Notes: a model not told the origin generated them from the sequence alone. 64,000 nt of DNA from Kordia sp050633145 (GCF_050633145.1 NZ_JBOEFY010000040.1:186001-250000); one strand, 5' to 3'; counted from the stretch's first letter, positions 9,572-20,668 are shown. Program-made: numbers and translations.

Positions 9572-12500
9572 TTATATTTTAATTACGTTGGTTCTTTTTT
9601 CGTTTTCTGTACTAGGTGCACTTATTTGAAGTGTAATGTCTATTTCACCTGATAATTCTTGTATGCTTGGTTTGGCAAAAAAGTCGAGCAGACTTATTTC
9701 AATTTTATAGTGTTTTTGAATTCTCTTAATGAGCGTCATTGCTTTTAAGGAATCTCCTCCAAGTTCAAAGAAATTCTCAGTGACACTTATTTGATCGTAT
9801 CCGAAGAAATTCTCCCATATTTTTGCTAAACTTTTTTCTGTGTCAGTTTGCGGTGCTTCATAATTTGCTTTTCGCGATGTGACTTTGCCTTCCGAATTGT
9901 TTTCTTCCTCAGTGGCTGCTGGTTGATTTTGAGCTTCAATTACAGCATTCGGATTTTTCATTGATACTACACATTGTTTTAAGAATTTGTAGTGTAATGT
10001 TTGCTCAAAGACATCAACTATTTGATAGTCTTCCATAGCACCTTTTCCGAGTCCATCAAGATTTACCGCAAGCCAGTTTTTCTGTTCTTGTACAAAGGCA
10101 TCAATAAATCGGTTGGCTGTTGCATATGCTCCGTACGATAATCCGCCTAAGACAGAAGCCAAACTCGATGCTACCCAAACAAAGTCTACTGATTTGTTTT
10201 CAAAGGCTTTTGCAAGATTGATGGTTCCTTGAATTTTTGGATCAAATTGTGCCTGAACACTTTCTTCATCAATGTTTTCAATGAATTTGAATGTTTGCTT
10301 ATCAATGTTTCCTGCAGCGTGAATTATACCCGAAATTGTTCCTACTTCTGCTTCTATTGCAGCAATAGTCTCCATCATTTTTTCACCATCTGTTAGGTTT
10401 AATGGATAGTAGTAAACTGTTTCACTTTCGTTTTTGAGTTCTTTTAAAATGCTTACTTTTTTTGCTTCAGCAGTATCTTTACTGGTATCGAACGTATCCC
10501 AAAGTGTTGCTTCTGGTAATTTTTGTCGTCCTGTGAGTACAACTTTTGCATTGTAATTTTTTAAGAGGTGCAATGCGAGCGTTCTTCCCAAAAAGCCAAG
10601 TCCGCCAGTAATTAAATATACTTTTTCGGCTTCAATTGTTGTTTTTGGTTTTTCAACTACTTGAAGATTTTCATAGAAATCTACCCAACGTTGATTGTTT
10701 CTGTAAGCAACATTGCTACTTGTATTGTAATTGAGTTCATCACAAATTACACGCAAATCATCAGGATGCGTTTCATCAATAACAATATCAATTGTTTGTG
10801 TAAAAATAGTGGCGCTTTCTTGTGCAAGTATATTTCCTATTGTTGCTACCGTAGTTGCTAGGATGTTTTGTTGCTCAGTGCCCAAAATATCATTTCCAAA
10901 GTTGGTTATGATTGTTAGTTTCTTTTTTACATCTGTTTTATAGTTAGCTAGCGCTTTACAAATATTTAGTAATGGCAAAAATGCTTCTGTAATGTCTTCT
11001 TGCGTATCTCCTTCAAAACTCCAATTGTATACGATGTGTCCACATGAAATGTTTTGAACAGCTAAAGTGTTAAAGAGTTGCATGTAATCTGCTTCCTCTT
11101 CTTGTAAGATTCCGAATTGTAATTTTTCGAAGTTCTCAAATCGTTTTCCTCTAAATACTTCAAAAACACGTTGTTTTTCTTCAATTAGATTGTTTTTAAG
11201 TACACGTGATAGCGCGTTTTTCTCAGAGAATAATACAACTCCATCTTGTATGTCAAATTTTGTTTCTTTCGCTAAGACTGATTTTTTCCAGTTTCGGTGA
11301 TAGAACCAATTTTCAAAAGGTTGTACTGCTTTTTCAGAAAGTCCTTTTAGGAAAATATCTGAGAAAGGATCTACTGTAAAGTCTAATGCATAGTAATCAA
11401 ATTGATACGTTGGTACTGATACTTTGCAACGTGTTTCGTTTTCGTAGTAACGTTCCCAATCAATTTGCACTCCGTTTGCCCAAAGCAATCCGATTGCTTT
11501 TGTGAGTGCGAATGTATCTTTTTGTTGTTCTTTTATATGACGTACTAAACCAACGGTAACATTTTCTCTTGTTTCTGGGTTTTGCTTACAGAAAGAACGC
11601 ATTGATTTTCCTGGTCCAACCTCCACAAATACAGTTTCGTTTGTTGCTTGAATGGCTGCTAGTCCTTCCGAAAATTTAACTGTTTGTCTTAAATGACTTG
11701 ACCAATATGTTGGCGAAGTAGCTTCTTCCGCTGTAATTTCTTTTCCTGTTAAGTTCGAAATGAACGGAATGCTTGGTGCTTGTAAGTTTATTTTTTGTAA
11801 TTCACTTTCAAATGTTTCTAACATACTTTCCATCATATATGAATGGAATGCATGTGATGTTTTTAATACTGAGAAAGGAATTTCGCGATCTTCTAATATT
11901 TCTTTAAAGATGTTGATGTGATTGTCATCTCCAGAAACAACACAAGTGCTATTAGTGTTGATGGCTGCTACATCAATTCCATCTGTGAGTAATGATTTAA
12001 TTTCTTCTACAGAAACGCCAAGTGCTAGCATCGTTCCTGCTTCCACTTCATTCATTAACTCAGCTCTTTTTACTAAAATTTTCAATCCATCTTCAAAAGA
12101 AAATACACCTGCAATACAAGCTGCTGCATATTCTCCTAAGCTGTGCCCAATCATTTTACTTGGCTGCACTCCAATGTGCATTAAGTATTTTGCTAGTGCA
12201 TATTCTATTAAGAATAAAATTGGTTGAGTATATTTTGTATCGTTGATTAAATCACGATTGCTTGTTTCTGTATATCCAATAATTTCTTTGTAATCTTCTC
12301 CAGTTAATTTTTGAAGTGTTTCAAATCCGTTATCAATAATTTCTTTTATAAATGTTTCTTTTTCGTATACATCTTTCAGCATTTCTATATACTGATTTCC
12401 TTGTCCTGGAAACATGAAAACCACATTTGGATTTTCGATTGCAAATTGAATTTCATTTGCTTCATGAGCTATTGTTCCGGCAACGGTATCAGACAGTACG

Positions 12501-13981
12501 AATGATCTGTTTGTGAATTCTTTTCTCCCTGTTGCTAGTGTATATGCTACATCTGCTGCATTGTCTTTTGTATTTTGTACAAATGCTTTGAATTCATTTT
12601 GATAGTTTTCCAACGCCGTTTCACTTTTTGCCGACATTGGATATAGTTGGAATGACTTTTCTGAATTAGAAGTCATTTCTGGTTGAAATTCTTCTATAAC
12701 AGCATGTGCGTTTGTTCCTCCAATTCCAAAACTACTTACACCAGCACGTAATGGCTGATCTTCGGCACGTTTCCAATTGGTAAGCGCTGTATTTACTTTG
12801 AATGGTCCTGCGTCAAAATCAATTAAAGGATTTGGTGTTGTAAAGTGTAAAGAAGCTGGAATTTGCTTGTTTTTTAAGGCTAATGAAGCTTTCATTAATC
12901 CTGCAACTCCTGCCGCAACATCTAAGTGTCCTAGGTTTGATTTTAAAGAACCAATAGCACAGGTATGATTTGTATCATTTTCAAAGGCTTGATTTAGTGC
13001 CGAAATTTCTATCGGATCTCCTAAACGTGTTGCAGTTCCGTGTGCTTCTATGTATGAGATAGAATCGTGCGGAACGTTTCCAAATTTTTGTGCTAGTTTG
13101 ATACAGTTAGCTTGTCCATCAACACTAGGTGCTGTGTATCCTGCTTTTTCTTTTCCATCGTTGTTAGTTGCTGTACCACGAATTACGGCATATACATGAT
13201 CTTTGTCACGAATGGCATCTTCCATACGTTTTAAGACTACGACTGCGCCTCCATTTCCTTTGATACATCCAGAAGATTGTTCGTCAAATGTACGACAGTG
13301 TCCATCTTTTGCCACAATCATTCCTTCTTCGTATAAGTATCCAGTATTGGTATCGGTTACTAAACTTACACCACCAGCTAATGCTACCGAACATTCTCTT
13401 AGTAATAAACTTCTACATGCAATGTGTGTAGAAACCAATGAGCTAGAACATGCTGTTGCTGTATGATAACTAGGTCCTTTTAAGTTTAAACTGTATGAAA
13501 TTAAAGAACTGATAAAATCTTTGTTACGCAATTGCGATAGAAAAAATGGATTTACCGCATCTGAAGCAGAAGTTGCTGAGTGCGCTAACCAGTTTGTATG
13601 TTCTGAAGCTGATAGAAAAGAACCGACTTTACCTGTGTAGGTATCTGGGTTACATCCTGCATCTTCTAAAGCTGTCCAAACAAGTTCGTGCATTAAACGC
13701 GTTTGTGGATCCATTGCATTTGCTTCATGCTTTGTGTATCCGAAAAATGCATAATCAAAACTTTCTGCTTTGTCCACAATAGATTGTACTGGAACATAAT
13801 CTGGATTGTTTAGTGTTCCTTTGTCAATACCTTTTGCAATGAGTTCTTCTTCATCAAAACGATGTAAAAGTTCTTTTCCTTGCACAAGATTTTCCCAGAA
13901 TTCACGAACATCTTTCGAGCCGTGAAATCTACCTGCAAATCCAACAATGGCGATATCTTTTTTTCTGATTTCTTTTTTCAT
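9572..13981 (-). CDS. Type I PKS module KS-AT-KR-ACP
   Basis: This is a single-module, 1469-residue polyketide synthase embedded in an NRPS operon. The ketosynthase (about 10-430) has the active Cys178 in TACSSS and both catalytic His motifs (EAHGTATRLGDP, SNLGHLDVAAG). The acyltransferase (about 520-830) has GHSLGEY with Ser614 and HAFH, the signature of malonyl-CoA selectivity. A ketoreductase (about 1100-1330) has the NADPH motif TGGLGFLG and the YATAN active site, so it looks active. The carrier domain has Ser1411 in a PCP-like LGGDSL. No dehydratase or enoylreductase is visible. The module should extend the Ser bound to NRPS-C by one acetate unit and reduce it, giving a beta-hydroxy-gamma-amino (statine-like) acid. 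There is no TubC-type docking domain before the KS, only about nine residues. Confidence 0.95.
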   Translation of the reverse strand: MKKEIRKKDIAIVGFAGRFHGSKDVREFWENLVQGKELLHRFDEEELIAKGIDKGTLNNPDYVPVQSIVDKAESFDYAFFGYTKHEANAMDPQTRLMHELVWTALEDAGCNPDTYTGKVGSFLSASEHTNWLAHSATSASDAVNPFFLSQLRNKDFISSLISYSLNLKGPSYHTATACSSSLVSTHIACRSLLLRECSVALAGGVSLVTDTNTGYLYEEGMIVAKDGHCRTFDEQSSGCIKGNGGAVVVLKRMEDAIRDKDHVYAVIRGTATNNDGKEKAGYTAPSVDGQANCIKLAQKFGNVPHDSISYIEAHGTATRLGDPIEISALNQAFENDTNHTCAIGSLKSNLGHLDVAAGVAGLMKASLALKNKQIPASLHFTTPNPLIDFDAGPFKVNTALTNWKRAEDQPLRAGVSSFGIGGTNAHAVIEEFQPEMTSNSEKSFQLYPMSAKSETALENYQNEFKAFVQNTKDNAADVAYTLATGRKEFTNRSFVLSDTVAGTIAHEANEIQFAIENPNVVFMFPGQGNQYIEMLKDVYEKETFIKEIIDNGFETLQKLTGEDYKEIIGYTETSNRDLINDTKYTQPILFLIEYALAKYLMHIGVQPSKMIGHSLGEYAAACIAGVFSFEDGLKILVKRAELMNEVEAGTMLALGVSVEEIKSLLTDGIDVAAINTNSTCVVSGDDNHINIFKEILEDREIPFSVLKTSHAFHSYMMESMLETFESELQKINLQAPSIPFISNLTGKEITAEEATSPTYWSSHLRQTVKFSEGLAAIQATNETVFVEVGPGKSMRSFCKQNPETRENVTVGLVRHIKEQQKDTFALTKAIGLLWANGVQIDWERYYENETRCKVSVPTYQFDYYALDFTVDPFSDIFLKGLSEKAVQPFENWFYHRNWKKSVLAKETKFDIQDGVVLFSEKNALSRVLKNNLIEEKQRVFEVFRGKRFENFEKLQFGILQEEEADYMQLFNTLAVQNISCGHIVYNWSFEGDTQEDITEAFLPLLNICKALANYKTDVKKKLTIITNFGNDILGTEQQNILATTVATIGNILAQESATIFTQTIDIVIDETHPDDLRVICDELNYNTSSNVAYRNNQRWVDFYENLQVVEKPKTTIEAEKVYLITGGLGFLGRTLALHLLKNYNAKVVLTGRQKLPEATLWDTFDTSKDTAEAKKVSILKELKNESETVYYYPLNLTDGEKMMETIAAIEAEVGTISGIIHAAGNIDKQTFKFIENIDEESVQAQFDPKIQGTINLAKAFENKSVDFVWVASSLASVLGGLSYGAYATANRFIDAFVQEQKNWLAVNLDGLGKGAMEDYQIVDVFEQTLHYKFLKQCVVSMKNPNAVIEAQNQPAATEEENNSEGKVTSRKANYEAPQTDTEKSLAKIWENFFGYDQISVTENFFELGGDSLKAMTLIKRIQKHYKIEISLLDFFAKPSIQELSGEIDITLQISAPSTENEKRTNVIKI

Positions 13982-14002
13982 GAGAATGTATGCTGTTAAT
14001 AC

Positions 14003-14038
14003 AATCCCTGTCGTATGTGTTTCAATGCGACAGGGATT
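14003..14038. other. Intercistronic hairpin between NRPS-C and the PKS gene
   Basis: Perfect 11-bp inverted repeat, arms AATCCCTGTCG (14003-14013) and CGACAGGGATT (14028-14038), with a 14-nt loop, in the 89-bp gap between the NRPS-C stop and the PKS start. On the operon (minus) strand no T-run follows the stem. I read it as an mRNA processing or stability element, or a weak attenuator, rather than an efficient terminator. Confidence 0.6.
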
Positions 14039-14070
14039 ATTTTAGTTTTATTAAATGTGTGTGTTTCGTC

Positions 14071-17000
14071 TTATAGTAAATCTATAAGTTCATCTACTGC
14101 TTCCGATAGGTTTTCTTCTTCTTTTGCTACAACTTGCGTTGTTTGTTTTGCATTGTCCAAACTGTCTACAAAGCTTTTGATGTTTGGATATTGAAACATT
14201 GCAACTGGCTTTACAGTTAAGTTGTATTTTGTGTTGAAGAATTCTAAGATTCTTAGCAGTTTCATGGAATTGATTCCTAAGTCAAAGAAGTTATCTGCTA
14301 TTCCAATGGTGTCTAGTTCTCTACTTAGTTCGTCTGCAATTAGCATGACTAAAGTCGATTGCATTTCATTGGTTGGCGCTTCGTATACAGTTGTTACTTG
14401 TAAGCTGTTTCCGTTTGGATCTGGTAACGCTTTTCTGTTTACTTTCCCGTTAACGGTTAATGGCATTGCATCTAGTTGAACAAATGCTTCTGGTAACATG
14501 TATAATGGAAGACTTGCTGCCAAATGTGTTCGTACATCCGAAATGTTTTCTTCTGTGTTTGACACAACATACGCTACTAATTGTTTTTCTTGTTTAGCAT
14601 CTGTGTATACATTGACAACTGCTTCTTGGATACTGTCTTTTCGTAATAATTGATTTTCAACAGCTCCAAGTTCTATACGATTTCCTCTTATTTTGACTTG
14701 ATTGTCTTTTCTTCCAATGAATTCAATAGTTCCGTTTGGCAACCAGCGAACTAAATCGCCCGTTTTGTAAACGTTTCCTTCCGCTTTAAATGGATTTTTG
14801 ATAAATTTTTCTGCGGTAAGCAATGTTTTGTTTACATATCCTTTTGCAACTTGAATTCCTCCAATTAACAATTCTCCCACAACACCAACTGGTTGTAAAT
14901 TCATGTTGTTATTTACAACATATAATTGTGTGTTTGCTACTGGTTTTCCGATACTAACACCAACTTCCGCAGTGTTTACGTCTGTTAGGTTTATAGATGT
15001 TACATCAATAGCAGCTTCTGTAGGTCCGTAATAGTTAAACAGTTCTACATTTGGAAGCAGTGCTTTTGTTTTTTCTGCCGTTGGCGATGATAGAGCTTCT
15101 CCACTACATACTATGTATTGTAAGTTTTCTAATTTTTCAGCCTTCGCTACATCTATGAAGATGTTTAACATGGATGGAACAAAGTGTACTAATGATACGT
15201 TTTGTTCTTGAATTGTATTTTGTAAATACGCTGGATCCATGTGTCCGCCTGGACGTGCAATTACTAAGCTACTACCAGTAATGAATGGCATTGTTAATTC
15301 CCACACAGAAACATCGAATACATACGGAGTTTTGTGTAATAGGACTGAGTTTTCATTGACATTAAGCTCATCACGCATCCAAAATACACGGTTCATTAAT
15401 CCTGCATGTGCATTTAATACGCCTTTTGGATTTCCTGTAGTTCCAGATGTGTAAATACAGTATGCTAATGTGTTTCCTGTAACACAAATGTCTAATGGTT
15501 CTTTGCTATACACATCGTACGCAAAGCTGTCCATATCAACTTTTTCTACATTTTTAAAAGATATTTTGCTACTAGCTGCATTTGTAAATACAAAGTTTGC
15601 CTGCGTATCGTTTAAGATATAGTCAATTCTGTTTTGTGGATATTCTGGATCAATTGGCACATACGCATTTCCTGATTTTAAGATTGCCCATATTCCGATT
15701 AGCATTTCAAAAGAACGATCGACACATATTGGAATGAGTTTGTTTTCTAATGATAAGGTTCTGATATAATTTGCTAATCGCGTTGATTTTTCATCCAGTT
15801 CTTTGTATGTCAATGCATATCCATCAAATATTATTGCTGGTTTATCAGGGTTTTTCTGTGCTTGTTTTGTAAATAAGTCTACTACATTTTCCCATCTTGG
15901 GTAGTCAACATTTGTTTCATTGAAAGCTGCTAACTGTTCAGTATCTTCTTCAAGTAAATAGTTAAATTCTCCTATTGGTAAACTTGGTGTTGCAGTTACC
16001 TCAGCAAGCATTTGAGTAAAATGCGTTGCAAATTGTGCTATTAATTCTTGTTCGTATACGTCTGTATTGAATGTTACATGCATTTCAATTGTATCGGCAC
16101 GTTCTTCCAACGTAAGTGATACATCAAATTTTGCTCTAGTAACTCCTAAGTCTTGAATTATAGCTGCATTTTCCTGTGAATCAACATTTTCTTGTTTGAT
16201 ATCGCCAATATTTTGAACGATCAACATGATGTCAAAAATGGCGTTTCTCGATGTATCAATTGTACTTTCTAAGTCTTCCACTAAACGATCAAAAGGATAC
16301 ATTTGATTGTCTAAATCGGTTATTGTATCCGTTTTAACTCTGTTGTAAAATGTTGAGAAATCTTCTTCCGAAGCTATTGAGTTTCTTAATGCTAATGTGT
16401 TTACATAGAATCCGATTTGATTTTGTAAATCTGCATGATTTCTTCCAGCTACAGGTGTTCCAATCGTAATATCTTTTTCACCTGTGTATCTGTGAATCAT
16501 TGCGTTAAATCCTGCCAAAGCAAACGTAAATAAACTTCCTCCATTTTCTTTGATGAAGTTACGAATAGCCGTTGTGGTAGTTGCATTGATCTTTGTTTTT
16601 AGCGTTCTACCATTGTACGTTTTTATTTGCGGACGTTGCTTTTGTGATGGTAAATCAATTGAAGGAATGGTTCCTTGCAATTTGTTTTTCCAGTATTTTC
16701 TTTCTTTTGAATAAGCCTCGTTTGTGATTTGGTCTAAATTCCAAGCTGCATAGTCTTTGTACTGAATTTTTAAGGCTTCTTGCGATATTGCCAATCCTCC
16801 TATTAAAGTATTGTAATAACTGTTTACATCTTTCATTAATACTTCCATTGACCAACCATCACTAATGATATGATGCATATTGCAATAGAATACATATTTT
16901 GAATTGGATACTTGCAATAAGCTTGCACGCATTAATGGTCCATTTTCTAAATTGAAAGGCTCATACGCGTCTTGTGTCATGTATGCTTTTACAGCTTCTT

Positions 17001-20000
17001 CTTGATTTTCGTTTGTTCTGAAATCTACTGAGTTGATGTTGAAGTTGATTTCGTTTGAAGGTAAAATCCATTGTTTTACTTCACCTGTGTTATCTTTTTT
17101 GAAGATGGTGCGCAATATTTCATGGCGATCTATTGCAGTAAAGATTGCTTTTTTGAATGTTGCTACATCTTCAATCTCTAATTCCATAGAGAAAGGAATG
17201 TTGTATGCTACCGAAGCGCCATCAAATCTACTTAATACCCATAATCTGCGTTGTGCATCTGAGATTTCATAACATTCAGCTTCAGCTATAGCTGGAATAC
17301 TTGTAAATGCTTCTTCTCTACCGTTTTCAATTAGTTTTGCATGTCCTTCTAAAGTTGTGTTTTCAAATAATTGCTTTAAGCTGATACGCACTTGAAATTC
17401 ACGTTCGTACACACTTATTAATGAGGTTGCTTTTAAACTTTGTCCTCCTAATAAGAAGAAATCATCTTCTACACTTATTTGGTCTACTTTTAGACTTTGT
17501 GCCCAAATTTCTGAGATTCTTTTTTCAACTTCATTTCTTGGTGCTACATATTCTTTTTCGTCAGTTACCTTGTCTACACCAAGTGTTCGTAAGGTTTTCT
17601 TATCTACTTTACCATTTACTGTTAATGGAATTGAATCGACTTGGATGAAGTGGTTTGGCACCATGTATTCCGGCAAACTTTTGAGTAAGTACTGACGTAA
17701 TTCTGAGATCCTTTGCGTTTTGGTCGCGACGATGTAAGCTGCCAATAATTTTTCATCTTCTGATTCATTTATTAATAATACTACTTCTTCTATATCTTCT
17801 TTTGCTTCTAGCTTTGCACTGATTTCTCCTAATTCAATTCGGTGACCTCTTATTTTTACCTGATCGTCTTTACGGCCTTGAAATTCAATGGTTCCATTTG
17901 GTAATAAGATTCCTAAGTCTCCTGTTTTGTAGAGTCTTTCTCCTGTTCTGAAAGGATTTTCAATGAATTTTTCCGCAGTTAGTTCCTCTCTGTTTAAATA
18001 CCCATCTGCTAAACCTAATCCACCAATACAAATTTCTCCAATGATTCCTGGCGCGACTAAGTTGTCGTTTTCATCCAATACATACATTTGCGCATTTGGA
18101 ATTGGAAATCCAATTGGAATGATGCCATCTGTACTATTTTCTGAAGTCATTTTGTATGCAGAACTACATACACTTGTTTCCGTTGGTCCATAAGCATTGA
18201 AAAAGATACCTCCGTTTGCTAAAAACTTTTTTACTTGTTCTAATACTGGTGGCTCTCCTGCTGTGATGAGTACTTTTAAACTTTTTAATTTGTCCGTATC
18301 CATAAATTTGAAATACGATGGTGGCAACGTAGCCGATTCAATCGCATTTTCTTCTATGAATGCTGTTAAAAATTCAGGTGTTTTACGCTCTCTTTCATCA
18401 GCGATGTACAAACTTGAACCTGCAAGCAACGCATTAAACGTTTCAAACGCAGATGCATCAAATGAAAAGGAAGCAAATTGTAAGCTTTTTTTACATTCGC
18501 CATAGTACATTGAGTTGATACATGCCAATGCCGTATTTACAATTCCTTTGTGCGGAACTAATACTCCTTTTGGTTTTCCTGTAGATCCTGATGTGTAAAT
18601 GATATACGCGCCGTCTGTTGGTTGTACATCAATGTTTAAAGCTTCTGTACTGAATGTTTCTGCTTCAAATTCTACATCAACAGAAAATACGGTTCCATCA
18701 AAGAAATCTAAATCAAACATGTAATTCGTACTACTGATGAGTAACGAAATGTTTGAGTCAGACATCATGTAGTCTTTGCGATCTTCTGGATATGTTGGAT
18801 CAATTGGTACATACGCCGCGCCAGCTTTTAAGATTCCCATCATGGAAACCAATACCATTTCGCTTCTGTCTAAGTGAATTCCAACAAAATCACCTTTTTT
18901 CACATCATATTCTTCTACTAAACAACGTGCTAATTGATTGGAAACTTCATCTAATTCTTTATAGGTAAGCGTTGTATTGTTGAATACAACTGCTGGTACA
19001 TCTGGCTTACTTTCTACTTGCTTGTTGAATTCGCTTAGTAAAGTTGCATTGCTATCATAGTCTAAAGTAATTGCATTGAAATCATAGATTAGTTGTTGTT
19101 GCTCTGCATCATTTAAGTAGTGTAATTCATCAATTGGCGTATTCGGATTGTCTAAAATATTTGCGATTAATTGCTTGAAATGCTTCATGAACATTTTAAA
19201 CGTTTCCGCATCATATAGGTCTGAATTGTAATTGATTTTGAATGAAATAACATCTCCTACTTGCTGAAAGTGGAATTCGATATCATTTTTACTTACGACT
19301 CCTGTTCTTTCTGTAATTTCGTCTAAACAAGTAGTTGTATCTACTCCACGAATAGTTTCATGTAATGTAAGTGAGATATCAAATATTGGCGTTCTGCTCA
19401 TATCATACGGAACGTTTAAGTCTTCTACTAAACGATCAAACGGATATGATTTGTACTTGAAACTTTCGTATACATTTTCTTTTACATCATTGTAGAAAGT
19501 AGCGAACTCGTTTCCAGTTTCTATTTGGTTACGCAATACAATGCTGTTTACGTAGAAACCAATTTGATTTTGCAAATCTGGATGATCTCTTCCCACTATT
19601 GGCGAACCAATGATGATGTCTTTTTTGTTGGTGTATTTGTGTAATAATATATTCAACGTAGAAAGGATTCCTATAAATAGACTTCCTTGCGATTTTTGGT
19701 TGAACGTATTTAATTGTTGAGCTATATCTGCCGAAAGGTAGGTTTGTAAGCTGTTTCCGTTATTGGTTTTATACTTTGGGCGTTGCTTTTGCTTTGGTAA
19801 ATCTAGCAATGTTAATTCGCCTCCTAACTTTTCTGTCCAGTATGTTTTGTCTTTTGAATCTACGCCTTTTTCTTGCTTTGCTTCTCTCCAGGCACTGTAA
19901 TCTTTGTAATGAACTCTTAGTTCTGGTAGTGTTGGTGCTGTGTTAGTTGTAAAGCTTGTATAATAGTGCATTACATCATTTGCCAATACATTTAACGACC

Positions 20001-20640
20001 AACCATCACTAATTATGTGATGCATGTTGTAGTAAAAGATGTATTTGTTGGCTGCTATTTGAAAGATGCTTGCACGAATTAATGGTCCGTTAGCTAAATC
20101 GAATGGCTTGTATGTATCGTCTTCAATGATTTGTTTTGCAACAGCTTCAGGATTGCTTTCGTTTTGCAATTCGTATTGATTTACTTTAAATCCTAAAGTT
20201 TCACGATCTAAAATCCACTGTTTTACTTCTCCGTTTTCGTCTTCTTTGAATACGGTACGTAAGATTTCGTGACGATCAATAGTTGCATCGATTGCTTGTT
20301 TGAACACGTTAATGTCATATTCACCATCTAAAGGCATTTGCAATGGCATGTTGTATGCTACTGAAGATGACTCTAACTGACAGATAATCCACATTCGCTT
20401 TTGCGCATCAGATAAACGATAGTTGTTTGCTTCTTTTAGAGCGGGAATTTGCTCAACCTCATCAGTCCCATCAATTCCTTTTAAGTAAGATATAATATCA
20501 GACTTGTTGGTTTTGATTAGATTGATTTGATCTGGAGTCAATTTGTTATTGTATGATACAACTTCAATATTATCTCCATTTAGCACTAATTTTACTTGCT
20601 CTTTTTTAAGCTTACGAAGTATTTCTTTTATATTTTCCAT
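14071..20640 (-). CDS. NRPS-C: docking-C-A-T-C-A-T, two modules (predicted Phe, Ser)
   Basis: This two-module NRPS has 2189 residues. I chose the ATG at 20640, 28 nt after the hydroxylase stop, because it places the TubC-like docking domain (MENIKEILRKLKKEQVK) exactly at the N-terminus. A longer frame to 20712 would overlap the hydroxylase gene. Domains: docking 1-55; C about 70-500 (HHIISDGWS); A about 510-1020; T Ser1068 (LGGQSL); C about 1095-1520 (HHIISDGWS); A about 1540-2050; T Ser2125. The A-domain codes read D-A-F-T-I-A-A-V-C (Phe type) and D-V-W-H-V-S-Y-I-D (Ser type). The last carrier domain has LGINSM instead of LGGxS, and the protein ends in an acidic amphipathic tail (VDELIDLL). 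Both may help recognition by the PKS, which lacks a TubC-type docking domain. The CmlA-like hydroxylase just upstream plausibly acts on the Phe module. Confidence 0.94.
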   Translation of the reverse strand: MENIKEILRKLKKEQVKLVLNGDNIEVVSYNNKLTPDQINLIKTNKSDIISYLKGIDGTDEVEQIPALKEANNYRLSDAQKRMWIICQLESSSVAYNMPLQMPLDGEYDINVFKQAIDATIDRHEILRTVFKEDENGEVKQWILDRETLGFKVNQYELQNESNPEAVAKQIIEDDTYKPFDLANGPLIRASIFQIAANKYIFYYNMHHIISDGWSLNVLANDVMHYYTSFTTNTAPTLPELRVHYKDYSAWREAKQEKGVDSKDKTYWTEKLGGELTLLDLPKQKQRPKYKTNNGNSLQTYLSADIAQQLNTFNQKSQGSLFIGILSTLNILLHKYTNKKDIIIGSPIVGRDHPDLQNQIGFYVNSIVLRNQIETGNEFATFYNDVKENVYESFKYKSYPFDRLVEDLNVPYDMSRTPIFDISLTLHETIRGVDTTTCLDEITERTGVVSKNDIEFHFQQVGDVISFKINYNSDLYDAETFKMFMKHFKQLIANILDNPNTPIDELHYLNDAEQQQLIYDFNAITLDYDSNATLLSEFNKQVESKPDVPAVVFNNTTLTYKELDEVSNQLARCLVEEYDVKKGDFVGIHLDRSEMVLVSMMGILKAGAAYVPIDPTYPEDRKDYMMSDSNISLLISSTNYMFDLDFFDGTVFSVDVEFEAETFSTEALNIDVQPTDGAYIIYTSGSTGKPKGVLVPHKGIVNTALACINSMYYGECKKSLQFASFSFDASAFETFNALLAGSSLYIADERERKTPEFLTAFIEENAIESATLPPSYFKFMDTDKLKSLKVLITAGEPPVLEQVKKFLANGGIFFNAYGPTETSVCSSAYKMTSENSTDGIIPIGFPIPNAQMYVLDENDNLVAPGIIGEICIGGLGLADGYLNREELTAEKFIENPFRTGERLYKTGDLGILLPNGTIEFQGRKDDQVKIRGHRIELGEISAKLEAKEDIEEVVLLINESEDEKLLAAYIVATKTQRISELRQYLLKSLPEYMVPNHFIQVDSIPLTVNGKVDKKTLRTLGVDKVTDEKEYVAPRNEVEKRISEIWAQSLKVDQISVEDDFFLLGGQSLKATSLISVYEREFQVRISLKQLFENTTLEGHAKLIENGREEAFTSIPAIAEAECYEISDAQRRLWVLSRFDGASVAYNIPFSMELEIEDVATFKKAIFTAIDRHEILRTIFKKDNTGEVKQWILPSNEINFNINSVDFRTNENQEEAVKAYMTQDAYEPFNLENGPLMRASLLQVSNSKYVFYCNMHHIISDGWSMEVLMKDVNSYYNTLIGGLAISQEALKIQYKDYAAWNLDQITNEAYSKERKYWKNKLQGTIPSIDLPSQKQRPQIKTYNGRTLKTKINATTTTAIRNFIKENGGSLFTFALAGFNAMIHRYTGEKDITIGTPVAGRNHADLQNQIGFYVNTLALRNSIASEEDFSTFYNRVKTDTITDLDNQMYPFDRLVEDLESTIDTSRNAIFDIMLIVQNIGDIKQENVDSQENAAIIQDLGVTRAKFDVSLTLEERADTIEMHVTFNTDVYEQELIAQFATHFTQMLAEVTATPSLPIGEFNYLLEEDTEQLAAFNETNVDYPRWENVVDLFTKQAQKNPDKPAIIFDGYALTYKELDEKSTRLANYIRTLSLENKLIPICVDRSFEMLIGIWAILKSGNAYVPIDPEYPQNRIDYILNDTQANFVFTNAASSKISFKNVEKVDMDSFAYDVYSKEPLDICVTGNTLAYCIYTSGTTGNPKGVLNAHAGLMNRVFWMRDELNVNENSVLLHKTPYVFDVSVWELTMPFITGSSLVIARPGGHMDPAYLQNTIQEQNVSLVHFVPSMLNIFIDVAKAEKLENLQYIVCSGEALSSPTAEKTKALLPNVELFNYYGPTEAAIDVTSINLTDVNTAEVGVSIGKPVANTQLYVVNNNMNLQPVGVVGELLIGGIQVAKGYVNKTLLTAEKFIKNPFKAEGNVYKTGDLVRWLPNGTIEFIGRKDNQVKIRGNRIELGAVENQLLRKDSIQEAVVNVYTDAKQEKQLVAYVVSNTEENISDVRTHLAASLPLYMLPEAFVQLDAMPLTVNGKVNRKALPDPNGNSLQVTTVYEAPTNEMQSTLVMLIADELSRELDTIGIADNFFDLGINSMKLLRILEFFNTKYNLTVKPVAMFQYPNIKSFVDSLDNAKQTTQVVAKEEENLSEAVDELIDLL

Positions 20641-20668
20641 GGTGTTTATCTGATGCGAATTGCGTTTT

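Noticed and set aside
14003..14038. True terminator between NRPS-C and the PKS gene
   Set aside because: No T-run follows on the coding strand, and the assembly line is continuous across it, so full termination here makes no biological sense.
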